From JABDEZ01 sp965276955 (GTDB lineage Bacteria; Bacteroidota; Bacteroidia; Chitinophagales; Chitinophagaceae), in contig CBDIBP010000044.1 of NCBI GenBank assembly GCA_965276955.1, positions 41,523-105,522 of the forward strand: a stretch of DNA of 64,000 nt, in the 5' to 3' direction. Both the position numbers and the translations under genes were made by a program. This document shows positions 52,591-62,124 of the stretch, one piece after another (the first letter of the stretch is position 1; every line of letters begins with the position of its first letter). The notes below the pieces were generated by a model. The model did not search any database, was not told the origin of the DNA, and saw nothing but the letters and a program-made list of their open reading frames with translations.

Positions 52591-53076
52591 ATGGCCATTT
52601 TCGATATCGACTTCCCAAAACTAATAAAGTACACCCTGCCCGTGCGGCTGCGCAGCACTAACATGCAGGCATGGCTGGGAGCATTAGTAACCCCCGTCAC
52701 ATACCTCTACAACCAGTTCCGTACCAACCGCAGAACCAATCTGTACCAGCTGGGCCACAACGGCCAGGTATGCTACCTGCAGGCCGCGCTCAACGATGCT
52801 TTTGATGATACCCTGCGGCGCATCACCATCACCGATGCAGCACATGCCGATGCCGTGTACATATACATAGTGCCGGAGCTGAAACCAGTGCCCCTGAACC
52901 TGGCCAGCGAGCACCACCCCATACCGCTATACACCCAGGCCGAGGTGCAGGCGAGCACCAGCGGCTTTGTAGTGAATGTGCCCGCAACGGTCACCTTCGA
53001 TACCAGCTATATGAAAGCGATAATAGACAAGTACAGGCTGGTAAGTAAGAACAAGTACACCATCAACATTATATAA
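52591..53076 (+). CDS. Tail protein I-like (gpI/gp7 wedge)
   Basis: A 161-residue protein placed after gpJ, as gpI is. LPVRLRSTNMQAWLGALVTP and the VTYLYNQFRTNRRTNLYQL helix fit the N-terminal wedge helix of gpI-like proteins. It would connect the baseplate to the fibres. Assignment rests on position and general pattern. Confidence 0.6.
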   Translation: MAIFDIDFPKLIKYTLPVRLRSTNMQAWLGALVTPVTYLYNQFRTNRRTNLYQLGHNGQVCYLQAALNDAFDDTLRRITITDAAHADAVYIYIVPELKPVPLNLASEHHPIPLYTQAEVQASTSGFVVNVPATVTFDTSYMKAIIDKYRLVSKNKYTINII

Positions 53077-53080
53077 ACTT

Positions 53081-53911
53081 ATGCTCACAAAAATAGATTA
53101 CACCGCCACCGGTGGTTTTCCGCTCACGCAAGATGTGCTGGGCACTATGCAGGATACATATACCAGCGCTATAAATGCACTGTGCGCTATGCGTGGCCCA
53201 GGCCCGTATATACTCAGCGGCTGCGTAGTAAGTACATCAACGTTCTACATGACACTTAGTGATGGGTATATTGGTTATAATGGGAAGCTCTATAGGGTGC
53301 AGGGTGCCAGTATACCATCTTCTTTCAGAATTCCTTATCAGCCTGGGCTGCTGCTTACCACCACCAGCACACCACTTACATACAACAACGCCAGTGTCAA
53401 CGCCAACGCACTGCAGGAGCAGTACTTTGCATTTACTTCCATCCCCAACGGCACACTAAATAGCTCGCAGATACCACTATCTCTTCTGCAGCTATATGGT
53501 GCCGATGCCAGCTACACCACGGCTGCCACCTCCGGCCATTTGAGCGGCAATATATACTACCGGAAAAACTACATGGCCAATACCCTACATCTATACGGCA
53601 CGCTCACCGTATTGGCAAGTAGCCTCTCTGCCACACAGCCCTACACTGGTAGCAATGTACCCACAGGCCCATTGTATTATGACCTTGGCCTAACCCTCTC
53701 TGCTGCCTGCCAGCCGGCCCGCAATACACCATTTACGCTCTATGTGCGATACCATTCGTCCATGTTCCTCGATGATCTGGGTCAGGACTTTATAAAACAG
53801 TTGAATGGTGAAGTGACCACCACAGGTGGCATTGCCGTAGGCGCTATAAAGCCAGCAGCCGGCATCACCAGCTATAGCGCGTACTTCAACTGTGTGATAC
53901 CAATAGACTAA
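53081..53911 (+). CDS. Tail fibre or baseplate decoration protein
   Basis: A 276-residue beta-rich protein (PLTQDVLGTMQDTYTSAINALC, GCVVSTSTFYMTLSDGYIGY, YFAFTSIPNGTLNSSQIPLS) following gpI directly (4 bp). Ser/Thr/Tyr-rich strands and the lack of enzymatic motifs suggest a fibre, adaptor or collar protein at the baseplate. Confidence 0.6.
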   Translation: MLTKIDYTATGGFPLTQDVLGTMQDTYTSAINALCAMRGPGPYILSGCVVSTSTFYMTLSDGYIGYNGKLYRVQGASIPSSFRIPYQPGLLLTTTSTPLTYNNASVNANALQEQYFAFTSIPNGTLNSSQIPLSLLQLYGADASYTTAATSGHLSGNIYYRKNYMANTLHLYGTLTVLASSLSATQPYTGSNVPTGPLYYDLGLTLSAACQPARNTPFTLYVRYHSSMFLDDLGQDFIKQLNGEVTTTGGIAVGAIKPAAGITSYSAYFNCVIPID

Positions 53912-53920
53912 ACACCCCCT

Positions 53921-54190
53921 ATGACCTACACCATACTCCCCAACCAAACCCTGCACGATGTGGCCCTGATGACCACCGGCACGCTTGAGAACCTGTGCGC
54001 CATAGCATTTGCCAACGGCTATGGCGCTGCCGATGATGTGGCCCCGGGCACCATACTGGCCATACCCGCAGGCCTGCCGCCCGATACCAATACACTTACC
54101 TACCTGGCCGCCGCAGGTGCTATAGCCACACAGGGCCACGCCATACCAGCAAGCACCTTCACAGACCAGTTCAGCGATACGTTCAGTTAG
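53921..54190 (+). CDS. LysM-like tail protein X
   Basis: An 89-residue protein whose first 55 residues fit a LysM fold (TYTILPNQTLHDVALMTTGT, ENLCAIAFANG, VAPGTILAIPAG). Such small LysM proteins (P2 gpX type) cap or stabilise the tail. Here it follows a fibre gene rather than preceding the hub, an unusual place. The C-terminal 30 residues are low in complexity. Confidence 0.75.
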   Translation: MTYTILPNQTLHDVALMTTGTLENLCAIAFANGYGAADDVAPGTILAIPAGLPPDTNTLTYLAAAGAIATQGHAIPASTFTDQFSDTFS

Positions 54191-54260
54191 CGGCGCACCT
54201 GCCCATCAACATTCCACACCCTGCAAGGGTACAAGACCAAAAACCATAAACCCCCAAACC

Positions 54261-56861
54261 ATGAAACAGATATTGATAGCCGTGCTCCTGATGGCCGCCA
54301 CAGCAGCACACGCGCAAAACCCCCTTAGCAATACCAAGTACAATATAGACACCGCCATCACCAACAAGACCGCCAGCAAAAGCATAAGCCCCACCACCGT
54401 GGGCACGCAGATGAAAGGCATATGCGATGCCGTGAACACCTACTATGTAAAAAAGGCCGACAGCACCCCCTACACCCTGCTCAGCGGCACCCCCGCAGCC
54501 CTGCCACCCACAGGCGGCGCCGGCGGCAGCCTGGCCGGCAGCTACCCCAACCCTACCCTGGGCGCCAACAGCGTAGGCTACAACCAACTGAACGCCGGCA
54601 CCGCTACCCCAGGCCAATACTTGCAATGGAATGGAAGTGCGTTGGGATGGAGTAATGTGAGTGGTGGAGGTATATTTGCAGGCCATAGAATAAATCTTCG
54701 TGGAAATGATAGTATTGATGTGGATAGTACCTATCTGACAAGAGGGATGTATTTAGACACAATCAACATTTTCAATACAACTTTTAATAAAGGAGGTCTG
54801 CCGGCTAACTTCGTTTTAAGTGCGTCAAATACAGCATCGTTTGCTGGAGGTAAATTATCCTTTAGTGGCAGTGGGGGCACATATACAGACTTCATAAAGT
54901 ATCAGGATACAACAATGATGCATAAAGCTGTACTGTCTGTGACATTTAAGGTAAGTGCTATAAATTCGAGTATAGTAGGTGGAACACAAATAGGATTTGC
55001 CAGTGTTAATTCTTTTTCTGGTGGTGGTGCACAGCATAATAGTTTAATAGGTTATGTTATGGCCTCTGGAAGCAATAATGGTAAGATAGCATTTGACAAC
55101 AATCCCAATGTTAATACAGTTAGCTATGTAGGCACACCCAACACAAACAGAAGCATTGGTGATACTATTACCATAACCTTACAGGCGGCTGATTCGGTAT
55201 TAATTGCAACCGTTTTTAATCAAACACAAAATTGGACTGAAACCGCGATAATTAACACAGGTTCACCATCTATATACAACGCAGGTAATTGCACTATACG
55301 AAACTTATCTGGAACGGATAGTATCCTCTCTGCAAGCTATTATATTCTTGCTCCGCATAATACATTTGGTGTCGTTTGCGGTTATTCTATCGATGCCGGA
55401 CAGCAATCAAGTTATTACGCTACTAATTACTATAATAAATTGTTGGGCAAAGGGAATAATGTACTTCACGCAGGTGGAGCAGATGGAGCGGAGAGTATAG
55501 CAGGAGCAATGAAGGAAATTGCCTTACTAAGACCGAAAGTAGTATTATTTGGTGGTGGGTTTTCCATAGGAAATGATGTAGGCTTTGGTACATCAATGCA
55601 ATCTTACCAGCAGGCTGCTATAAATGCTTATAATTCTGCATTAAGCATGGGAGCAATACCGTTCATAGAACTTATAACTCCAAGAAATGGTATAGATATG
55701 AGAACAGCAAATGCCTGGATAAAAGCTACATTTCCGTCTTATCTCATTATAGACACGTATACTCCACTTCATGATACGGCAACTCCATATGGTTTGTGGA
55801 GCTGGGCAAATAGTGGTGATGGAACACATCCAAATGATAGTGGACATACTAATATTGCTCAAACAATAAATAGTAACTACTGGTTCAAGCGTGCTTATTA
55901 TGGCGCTAAAATGGACATTCCGCAGGTGTTGCCAATAAATATTACCAACGACCAAACTAAAGCCACACTGGGGCCTAATACGTATAATGGATTTCAGCAT
56001 GTTGGTAGTTCAATTCAAGCGGATAGTAACTATGCCGGATTGATGCACTTTCTTTATAATCCGTCTTTATATCAAGAGGACACAGCTTTTCAAGATGTTG
56101 AAGTTTATGGAACAGGTTCTATTCAGCTAGTCGCACCACCAAGCAATTCATACAGGACATTTCATAAATATATCCATTACAACGGGACTGGTGGTCCTGT
56201 GTATGTGCAAAATACCAGTAATGGCACCATATCATTAAGCAACAATCAAGGCTTGGAACTCATGTGGAACGGTATAACATCATGGGTTGTAATGAATTTT
56301 TACGACCCTGCATCTGCTGCTAGTGTCCTTCAATATTCGGGAGGAACAAGTTCCGCACCAATTGTCGATAATATAACTTTACATGGGCCAGTAACATACA
56401 GTGGAAGCTTTCACACAACAAATTATACAACCACATTTACTGATAACGACGTAGCATTTTATGCGACTTCAGGAACCTTAGCGTGTACTTTAGGTACATC
56501 TGGATTTAAATATCACCAGCAGCAAACAATATCCAATACATATAATAGCACTTATCCAATAACGGTAAATGGTATTACTGTTCCGCCAGGCAACATTGCG
56601 ACCTGTATTCAGTTTGGTGGGGGATGGTCAATAGCTGTTGGTAATACACTTAACTGCGCGACTTCTTCATTTGTTGGTGATGGTTCAACTAATGCCTTCA
56701 CTGTATTAGTTCCTTCAGGAGTAACAATATATTCTGCTGTTTCAAATACCTTAGGGATTACTATCGCTTCTGCCAATGTGGTAGGAACCACGGCTACTTT
56801 TTATACAGTAGTAGCTCCGAGTAATGGAGCGGGATTCAATATCAACTACATCTACAAATAG
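54261..56861 (+). CDS. SGNH-domain tail fibre with signal peptide
   Basis: An 866-residue multidomain protein. It starts with a Sec-type signal (MKQILIAVLLMAATAAHAQ), which is unusual for a tail part. Then come a helical N-terminal region (to about 90), a Gly/Pro linker (GGAGGSLAGSYPNPTLG), a lectin-like beta-sandwich (about 165-345), an SGNH hydrolase (about 365-560; block I reads GYSIDAG, block V DGTHPNDSGH, with FGGGFSIGND between) and a beta-rich C-terminus. The DNA is very GC-rich up to about 54650 and AT-rich after it, so the receptor-binding part was probably swapped. It may cleave surface glycan acyl groups. Confidence 0.75.
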   Translation: MKQILIAVLLMAATAAHAQNPLSNTKYNIDTAITNKTASKSISPTTVGTQMKGICDAVNTYYVKKADSTPYTLLSGTPAALPPTGGAGGSLAGSYPNPTLGANSVGYNQLNAGTATPGQYLQWNGSALGWSNVSGGGIFAGHRINLRGNDSIDVDSTYLTRGMYLDTINIFNTTFNKGGLPANFVLSASNTASFAGGKLSFSGSGGTYTDFIKYQDTTMMHKAVLSVTFKVSAINSSIVGGTQIGFASVNSFSGGGAQHNSLIGYVMASGSNNGKIAFDNNPNVNTVSYVGTPNTNRSIGDTITITLQAADSVLIATVFNQTQNWTETAIINTGSPSIYNAGNCTIRNLSGTDSILSASYYILAPHNTFGVVCGYSIDAGQQSSYYATNYYNKLLGKGNNVLHAGGADGAESIAGAMKEIALLRPKVVLFGGGFSIGNDVGFGTSMQSYQQAAINAYNSALSMGAIPFIELITPRNGIDMRTANAWIKATFPSYLIIDTYTPLHDTATPYGLWSWANSGDGTHPNDSGHTNIAQTINSNYWFKRAYYGAKMDIPQVLPINITNDQTKATLGPNTYNGFQHVGSSIQADSNYAGLMHFLYNPSLYQEDTAFQDVEVYGTGSIQLVAPPSNSYRTFHKYIHYNGTGGPVYVQNTSNGTISLSNNQGLELMWNGITSWVVMNFYDPASAASVLQYSGGTSSAPIVDNITLHGPVTYSGSFHTTNYTTTFTDNDVAFYATSGTLACTLGTSGFKYHQQQTISNTYNSTYPITVNGITVPPGNIATCIQFGGGWSIAVGNTLNCATSSFVGDGSTNAFTVLVPSGVTIYSAVSNTLGITIASANVVGTTATFYTVVAPSNGAGFNINYIYK

Positions 56862-56892
56862 CTGTCAAGCCAACTATATTTTATCTAAAATA

Positions 56893-56915
56893 GGGCAGCT
56901 ACAAAGTAGCTGCCC
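56893..56915 (+). terminator. Stem-loop terminator of tail-like cluster
   Basis: A perfect 10-bp inverted repeat (GGGCAGCTAC/GTAGCTGCCC, AAA loop) lies 32 nt past the fibre stop and is followed by a pyrimidine-rich tract. It marks the end of the cluster's transcript. Confidence 0.75.
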
Positions 56916-57023
56916 CTTCTCCTTTTATACATCCTTTTCGTCGCAGTGCTGCGATACGCCACTTAGTTATTGCTATCTTAATTGATATTAATAAGTTTTA
57001 AGAGTAATCATTAGTTTTACCCG

Positions 57024-58121
57024 GTGAAGAAAGCCAATAACTATTTCCCCCAGCTCACGGGTATCAGGGCCATTGCTGCCTACATGGTTTTTGTATACCA
57101 TTATGTAGCTGCCTACAAGCCCATGCTCCCTGCACGTATGTATGCCATGCTTGCAGAGCTGCATATTGGTGTCACGGTCTTTTTTGTGCTCAGTGGTTTC
57201 CTCATCGCCTATCGGTATATGGATAAAGTAGAGGTGTCGCGCAAGTGGGTATACCAGTATTTTAAGAACAGGGTGGCGCGTATCTACCCCATGTATTTTC
57301 TGCTTACTACCTGTGCATTCTTGTATTATCATTATCACAGCCAGCCCCAGGCTACGGTGCCCGTCTACCTGCTCAATATCACTTTTCTCCGCGGCTTCTT
57401 CAACGAGTATAAGTTCACCGGCATCATACAGGGCTGGAGCCTTACAGTAGAAGAGTGTTTTTATGCCGCTGCGCCCGTCATCTTTCTGCTGCGCAGGCGT
57501 ATCAATATATGGGTCATGGCTGCCTTTACGCTTTGTTTTGCGGTTGCTATGGCCGCTATTTTTAAAAATGTCAATTTTCACCAGTTCTTCAGTCCGCCAT
57601 TGTTCGTGCTCACCTACACCTATTTTGGCCGCTGCCTCGAGTTTTTTATAGGCATCCAGCTGGCAATGATAGTAAGAAGAACAGCCGATGCAGATAAACG
57701 CGGCTTTATATTCACGCTCACTGGCGCTGCAGGCATCGTTGCCTGTCTGTATCTATTCACCCTTTTCACCCCCAGCGCCATCCTTGCCCTCACTGCACCT
57801 GCACTCACACGCACCTGTATCAACAATGTGCTGTGCCCCATATTCATCAGCCTCTTGTTCTACGGCCTGCTCAAAGAAGCAACACTCTTTCGCCGCTTCC
57901 TCTCCACTCCTATCATGAAGCTCTTGGGCGAAAGTTCTTATATTTTCTATCTCATTCACGCAGGTTTTATCTACGAGGTAGTGCGGTCTTTTCTTCCCGC
58001 ATTCAGTGGCATGGTACCGGTATTGTTCGTCATCCTCAATATCATTTCCATCCTGTTATATAAGCTCATAGAGCACCCGGTAAATGGCTGGATACGCGGC
58101 CATTTTAATGGAAAAGAGTAG
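57024..58121 (+). CDS. Acyltransferase family 3 membrane protein
   Basis: A 365-residue integral membrane O-acyltransferase with about ten transmembrane helices. It opens YFPQLTGIRAIAAYMVFVYHY, the Acyltransferase_3 signature with its conserved His, followed by VTVFFVLSGFLIAYRY. It starts at a GTG. Such enzymes acylate surface sugars such as LPS O-antigen or peptidoglycan. It lies 160 bp beyond the tail-cluster terminator, so it is a separate unit. Confidence 0.92.
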   Translation: MKKANNYFPQLTGIRAIAAYMVFVYHYVAAYKPMLPARMYAMLAELHIGVTVFFVLSGFLIAYRYMDKVEVSRKWVYQYFKNRVARIYPMYFLLTTCAFLYYHYHSQPQATVPVYLLNITFLRGFFNEYKFTGIIQGWSLTVEECFYAAAPVIFLLRRRINIWVMAAFTLCFAVAMAAIFKNVNFHQFFSPPLFVLTYTYFGRCLEFFIGIQLAMIVRRTADADKRGFIFTLTGAAGIVACLYLFTLFTPSAILALTAPALTRTCINNVLCPIFISLLFYGLLKEATLFRRFLSTPIMKLLGESSYIFYLIHAGFIYEVVRSFLPAFSGMVPVLFVILNIISILLYKLIEHPVNGWIRGHFNGKE

Positions 58122-58188
58122 AGCGATCCCCTACAGCTTGTCCGCGTATTGCGAGTGGATGGTCACACGGGTAAGTATCACTAACAGC

Positions 58189-59190
58189 CTATTTTTTGGC
58201 TAAAATGTGTTCATTCACATAATTATAAAAAATAGCCCTGCCTGTGCAGTTCCAGTGCGTGTCGTTAAATGTATATACGGCGCGTTGCGCATTTGCCGCA
58301 ACAAGTGGCGTATACATATCTATGAAGGGCACCTTCAGATTGGGGTTGTCTCGCACCCTTTCCAGCGCATGGTTATATACCTTCCCTTTAAAGTCGGGCC
58401 TTAAGATGCTTTCTTTATTAGGCGCTATCACAAAGTACACCTCATTAAAGCCCATTGTTTTATAATAATTCGCAAGCTCGGTATAGTTCATGGCTATAGA
58501 ATCAATTTTCTGTGCGCTCACCGGTATATATGTTTCATCAAAAGACTCTTGCGAGAATAGTTGTTTGTCGTCAGGGCCGATCACCACTATCGGGTCTGTC
58601 TTATGGAACATGCTCCTGTTTATGTCCGCCTTAATGCCTTTGATGTACATCGATACAGGATCAAAAAAGAGCAACTTTTGTAGGCGCTCTTCAGAGAACA
58701 AGGCAACATAGTCGTTCCATGTGCGGCCATAAGGATGGTCAGAATGTTTTACCGTAGATAAGTTCTTATCTATATTGATGATCTTGCCCGGCTCGCGCGA
58801 CCACAGTAGATTACGTTCTACCGTTTCTATTATCAGTATATTATTTGATGATCTCGATAGTTCTGGTATATCTATCCTGTTGTACCAATGTACGAACTGA
58901 ACATTATTTACATTCTTAAAGTTATTTCCTGATGAGAATATATGCTCGAAAAAACTATCGCCCAATAGGAAAAGGTTGTTGCCACCTTCTTTATTGGTAT
59001 TCGGGAACTCGTCGCCACATTTTTCTTTCAGCCCCCTAAATTTAGAAAGGTTCACAGACGGGTATAGGTCTCCGCTACTCCGCGCATAAGCTGTAAAAAA
59101 GGTAAGGCGCGACGCTATATAGGGAGAATTTGCAGCAATAAGAACAATGCTTGATGCTACCAATACTAAGTATTTAAAGATCCTCAACAT
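58189..59190 (-). CDS. AlgJ/AlgX-like SGNH O-acetyltransferase partner
   Basis: A 333-residue protein with an N-terminal signal anchor (YLVLVASSIVLIAANSPYIA). LFLLGDSFFEH holds the GDS nucleophile and NDTHWNCTGRAIF the D-x-x-H pair of SGNH-like acetyltransferases. It starts 2 nt after the MBOAT stop, so the pair is an operon like algI-algJ in which the MBOAT protein moves acetyl groups across the membrane and the SGNH protein places them on a polysaccharide. Confidence 0.85.
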   Translation of the reverse strand: MLRIFKYLVLVASSIVLIAANSPYIASRLTFFTAYARSSGDLYPSVNLSKFRGLKEKCGDEFPNTNKEGGNNLFLLGDSFFEHIFSSGNNFKNVNNVQFVHWYNRIDIPELSRSSNNILIIETVERNLLWSREPGKIINIDKNLSTVKHSDHPYGRTWNDYVALFSEERLQKLLFFDPVSMYIKGIKADINRSMFHKTDPIVVIGPDDKQLFSQESFDETYIPVSAQKIDSIAMNYTELANYYKTMGFNEVYFVIAPNKESILRPDFKGKVYNHALERVRDNPNLKVPFIDMYTPLVAANAQRAVYTFNDTHWNCTGRAIFYNYVNEHILAKK

Positions 59191-59192
59191 TG

Positions 59193-60584
59193 CTAAAATT
59201 GAAAGTATATGAATGAATTGGTATTGAACACACCGAACAGGTACGTTACTATAGCGAACGCACTACTCAGCATATAGAAGCTGAGGTTGCTGGATGTATT
59301 TATTTTAGGCCACAGGTTATCCTTGAACAACAATACCGCTATCAGGAAAAATGAAAAAATAAGTTCTGTAGTGTTGAATACAGATGTGGTGATGGCAGAG
59401 TACGTATGCGGGTCCAATATTGTTCTTATTACCAGTACAGCATCGCCTACGTTTTTGGCCCTGAAGAATATCCAGGTAAAGCAAACCAGCGTAAAAGTGA
59501 AAAGAACGCCGACCGCTGCAGGTAATTTGAATTTTGGAAAATACTTTTCAATGATGAGTTGGGCCACCATATAGCCACCATGTAATGCACCCCATATAAC
59601 GAACGTCCAGTTTGCCCCATGCCAGATACCACTTACCAGGAAAACGATGAACACGTTAAGGTACCAGCGCGGAATGGACACACGGTTGCCCCCAAGGGAA
59701 ATATACAGGTAATCCCTGAACCAGGTAGATAAAGAGATATGCCACTTGCGCCAAAACTCACTGATATTTTTTGCAGAATACGGGTTATTGAAATTGGTCA
59801 TCAGGTCGAAGCCCATGACCTTTGCTGAGCCTATAGCAATATCTGAATAACCTGAAAAATCGCAGTAGATTTGGAAGCTGAAAAAGAAGGCCGCCAGCAG
59901 TAGGTTGCTGCCACTTTGGTGATGAATATCTGCATATTTCTCGTTCACAAAAATGGATAGCCTGTCTGCTATCACACATTTTTTAAAGAAGCCCCATAGC
60001 ATCATCATAAGGCCCGACTTGAAACGTTCAAAGTCCCAATGGTGGTGTTCTTTGAATTGGTGCAGCAAATTTTGCGGGCGTTCTATTGGTCCGGCTACCA
60101 GCTGTGGGTAGAACATAACATACAGGCTATACACCCAAAAGTTTCTTTCGGCTTTTTGGTTGCCCCTATACACTTCTATGGTATAGCTCATAGCCTGGAA
60201 CGTATGGAACGAAAGGCCTATAGGCAGCAATATCTTTAAGAAAGGGAAAGGGTCTTTTTTTGAGAACAGGGAAAATACACCTTCTATATTCTCGTTCAAA
60301 AAATTCCAGTATTTAAAGAAGACCAGTATACCAATGTTAGCCAGCAAAGAGCATATCAGGAACACTTTTCTTTTATGTCCGCTACTCTTTTCTATATAGA
60401 TGCCACTATAATAATCTACCACAATAGTAAAGCCAAGTATAAGGATGTATACCGGCCTGAACATCATGTAGAAATAGCAGCTTGCCACAAGCAACAGTCC
60501 GGTCCTGTACTTATGAGGGAGCTCGAAATACAGAATGGTAACTACAATAAAGAATAATACGAACTGGATAGAATTAAAAAGCAT
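59193..60584 (-). CDS. MBOAT-family membrane O-acyltransferase (AlgI-like)
   Basis: A 463-residue multi-pass protein. The start at 60584 (MLFNSIQFVLFFIVVTILYF) is the usual AlgI-like N-terminus; a GTG at 60650 would add 22 residues. WRKWHISLSTWFRDYLYISLGG and GIWHGANWTFVIWGALHGG carry the conserved histidines. With the SGNH partner it should acetylate an exopolysaccharide or cell-wall polymer. Confidence 0.93.
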   Translation of the reverse strand: MLFNSIQFVLFFIVVTILYFELPHKYRTGLLLVASCYFYMMFRPVYILILGFTIVVDYYSGIYIEKSSGHKRKVFLICSLLANIGILVFFKYWNFLNENIEGVFSLFSKKDPFPFLKILLPIGLSFHTFQAMSYTIEVYRGNQKAERNFWVYSLYVMFYPQLVAGPIERPQNLLHQFKEHHHWDFERFKSGLMMMLWGFFKKCVIADRLSIFVNEKYADIHHQSGSNLLLAAFFFSFQIYCDFSGYSDIAIGSAKVMGFDLMTNFNNPYSAKNISEFWRKWHISLSTWFRDYLYISLGGNRVSIPRWYLNVFIVFLVSGIWHGANWTFVIWGALHGGYMVAQLIIEKYFPKFKLPAAVGVLFTFTLVCFTWIFFRAKNVGDAVLVIRTILDPHTYSAITTSVFNTTELIFSFFLIAVLLFKDNLWPKINTSSNLSFYMLSSAFAIVTYLFGVFNTNSFIYFQF

Positions 60585-60784
60585 GCAAAGAAGGTCTGCG
60601 TTGATCCTGGAAAATAAATATCGGCGAATATAATTAATAATAGATCGCACGTTATCATTTTTCCTATTATGATCTTATTATATCAGCTATGCGGCCTTTG
60701 TGGCAGGGGTCAATAAGCAAACAAAAAACACCACATAGCAAAGGGAACGCCCAACCTTTTTCTTCCCCACCTGTTATACACAAC

Positions 60785-62083
60785 ATGAAGGATACCGTAT
60801 CCATATTCTGGTTCAGGAGAGATCTGCGGCTGGATGATAATGCAGGGCTATACTATGCCTTGCGCTCGGGCAGCAAGGTACTGCCCATCTTCATTTTCGA
60901 TACCAACATACTTAATGATCTGCAGAATAAGGCCGATAAGCGCGTCGACTTTATATACCGCACCATAGCCAGCCTGCATGCACAGCTGCAAAAAATGGGT
61001 AGCGGGCTCTATGTATACTATGGTACACCAGAGAGTTGTTTCAAGGAGCTCCTGCACACTTACAATATAGCATCGGTACACACCAACCACGACTACGAGC
61101 CCTATGCCATGCAGCGCGATACCGAAATTGCTAACCTGCTGCACACACACAATATCCCTTTCCACACCTACAAAGACCAGGTGATATTTGAGCGCGCCGA
61201 AGTGGTGAAAGACAATAAAGCCCCCTATACCGTATACACTCCCTACAGCCGCCGGTGGAAGGAAAAACTCACCGACTTTTACCTGAAGCCCTACCCCGCC
61301 CACAAGTATTTTGGGCAGTTCTTAAATCACGCTACTGCACCCATACCCACCCTTGAAGCGTTGGGCTTCAAACCTACAGACCTGCACATAGACCCTCCGA
61401 TACTGAACGAGCACATAGCCCACACCTACGATAAGACACGCAACTACCCCGCACAGCATGGCACCACCCGGCTGGGCATGCACCTGCGGTTCGGCACTAT
61501 AAGCATAAGGAGGCTTGCATCACAGGCCCGCGCTATAAATGATACCTTGCTGAATGAGCTGATATGGCGCGAGTTTTACCAGATGATACTCTGGCACTTC
61601 CCCCACGTAGTGGGCAACAGTTTTAAGCCCGACTATGACAAAATACAGTGGCGCAATAATGAACAGGAATTTGCGGCCTGGTGCACCGGCAATACGGGCT
61701 TCCCTATAGTAGATGCCGGCATGCGGGAGCTGAACGAGACGGGGTACATGCACAACCGCGTACGTATGATAACCGCCAGCTTCCTCACCAAGGACCTGCT
61801 TATAGACTGGCGCTGGGGCGAGGCCTACTTTGCCGAAAAACTACTGGACTACGACCATGCTGCCAACAATGGCGGCTGGCAGTGGGCAGCCGGTAGTGGC
61901 TGCGATGCCGCACCGTACTTCCGCATCTTCAACCCAACACTACAAACGGAGAAATTTGATCCCCAACTGGAATACATAAAACACTGGGTACCCGAATATA
62001 ACTCGCTTACCTACAAACCTATGGTGAACCATGCAGAGTGCCGGGAGCGCTGCCTGAGGATATATAAGGCTGCGCTGCAATAA
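60785..62083 (+). CDS. phr: Deoxyribodipyrimidine photolyase
   Basis: A 432-residue FAD photolyase that repairs UV-made pyrimidine dimers with light. It starts MKDTVSIFWFRRDLRLDDNAGL at 60785; a longer frame from 60689 would add 32 residues without a homologous look. The C-terminal FAD domain has GLGF-less but typical RLGMHLRFGTISIR, ELIWREFYQMILWHFP, NTGFPIVDAGMRELNETGYMHNR, and LDYDHAANNGGWQWAAGSGCDAAPYFRIFNP blocks. Confidence 0.95.
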   Translation: MKDTVSIFWFRRDLRLDDNAGLYYALRSGSKVLPIFIFDTNILNDLQNKADKRVDFIYRTIASLHAQLQKMGSGLYVYYGTPESCFKELLHTYNIASVHTNHDYEPYAMQRDTEIANLLHTHNIPFHTYKDQVIFERAEVVKDNKAPYTVYTPYSRRWKEKLTDFYLKPYPAHKYFGQFLNHATAPIPTLEALGFKPTDLHIDPPILNEHIAHTYDKTRNYPAQHGTTRLGMHLRFGTISIRRLASQARAINDTLLNELIWREFYQMILWHFPHVVGNSFKPDYDKIQWRNNEQEFAAWCTGNTGFPIVDAGMRELNETGYMHNRVRMITASFLTKDLLIDWRWGEAYFAEKLLDYDHAANNGGWQWAAGSGCDAAPYFRIFNPTLQTEKFDPQLEYIKHWVPEYNSLTYKPMVNHAECRERCLRIYKAALQ

Positions 62084-62124
62084 TATTGAAAACTACTAAA
62101 CTAATAAAGGAGGAAAGCTCTGCA

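Noticed and set aside
54261..56861. Reading the SGNH fibre as a pseudogene of a secreted esterase
   Set aside because: The frame is open over 866 codons with no internal stop, and its linker motif and position after the LysM gene fit tail fibres; the composition switch is better explained by module exchange.
41894..56861. Extracellular contractile injection system (eCIS/Afp type)
   Set aside because: No AAA+ ATPase, no second sheath/tube set and no Afp-type large proteins are present; the protease, coat and DUF2586 sheath point to phage ancestry.
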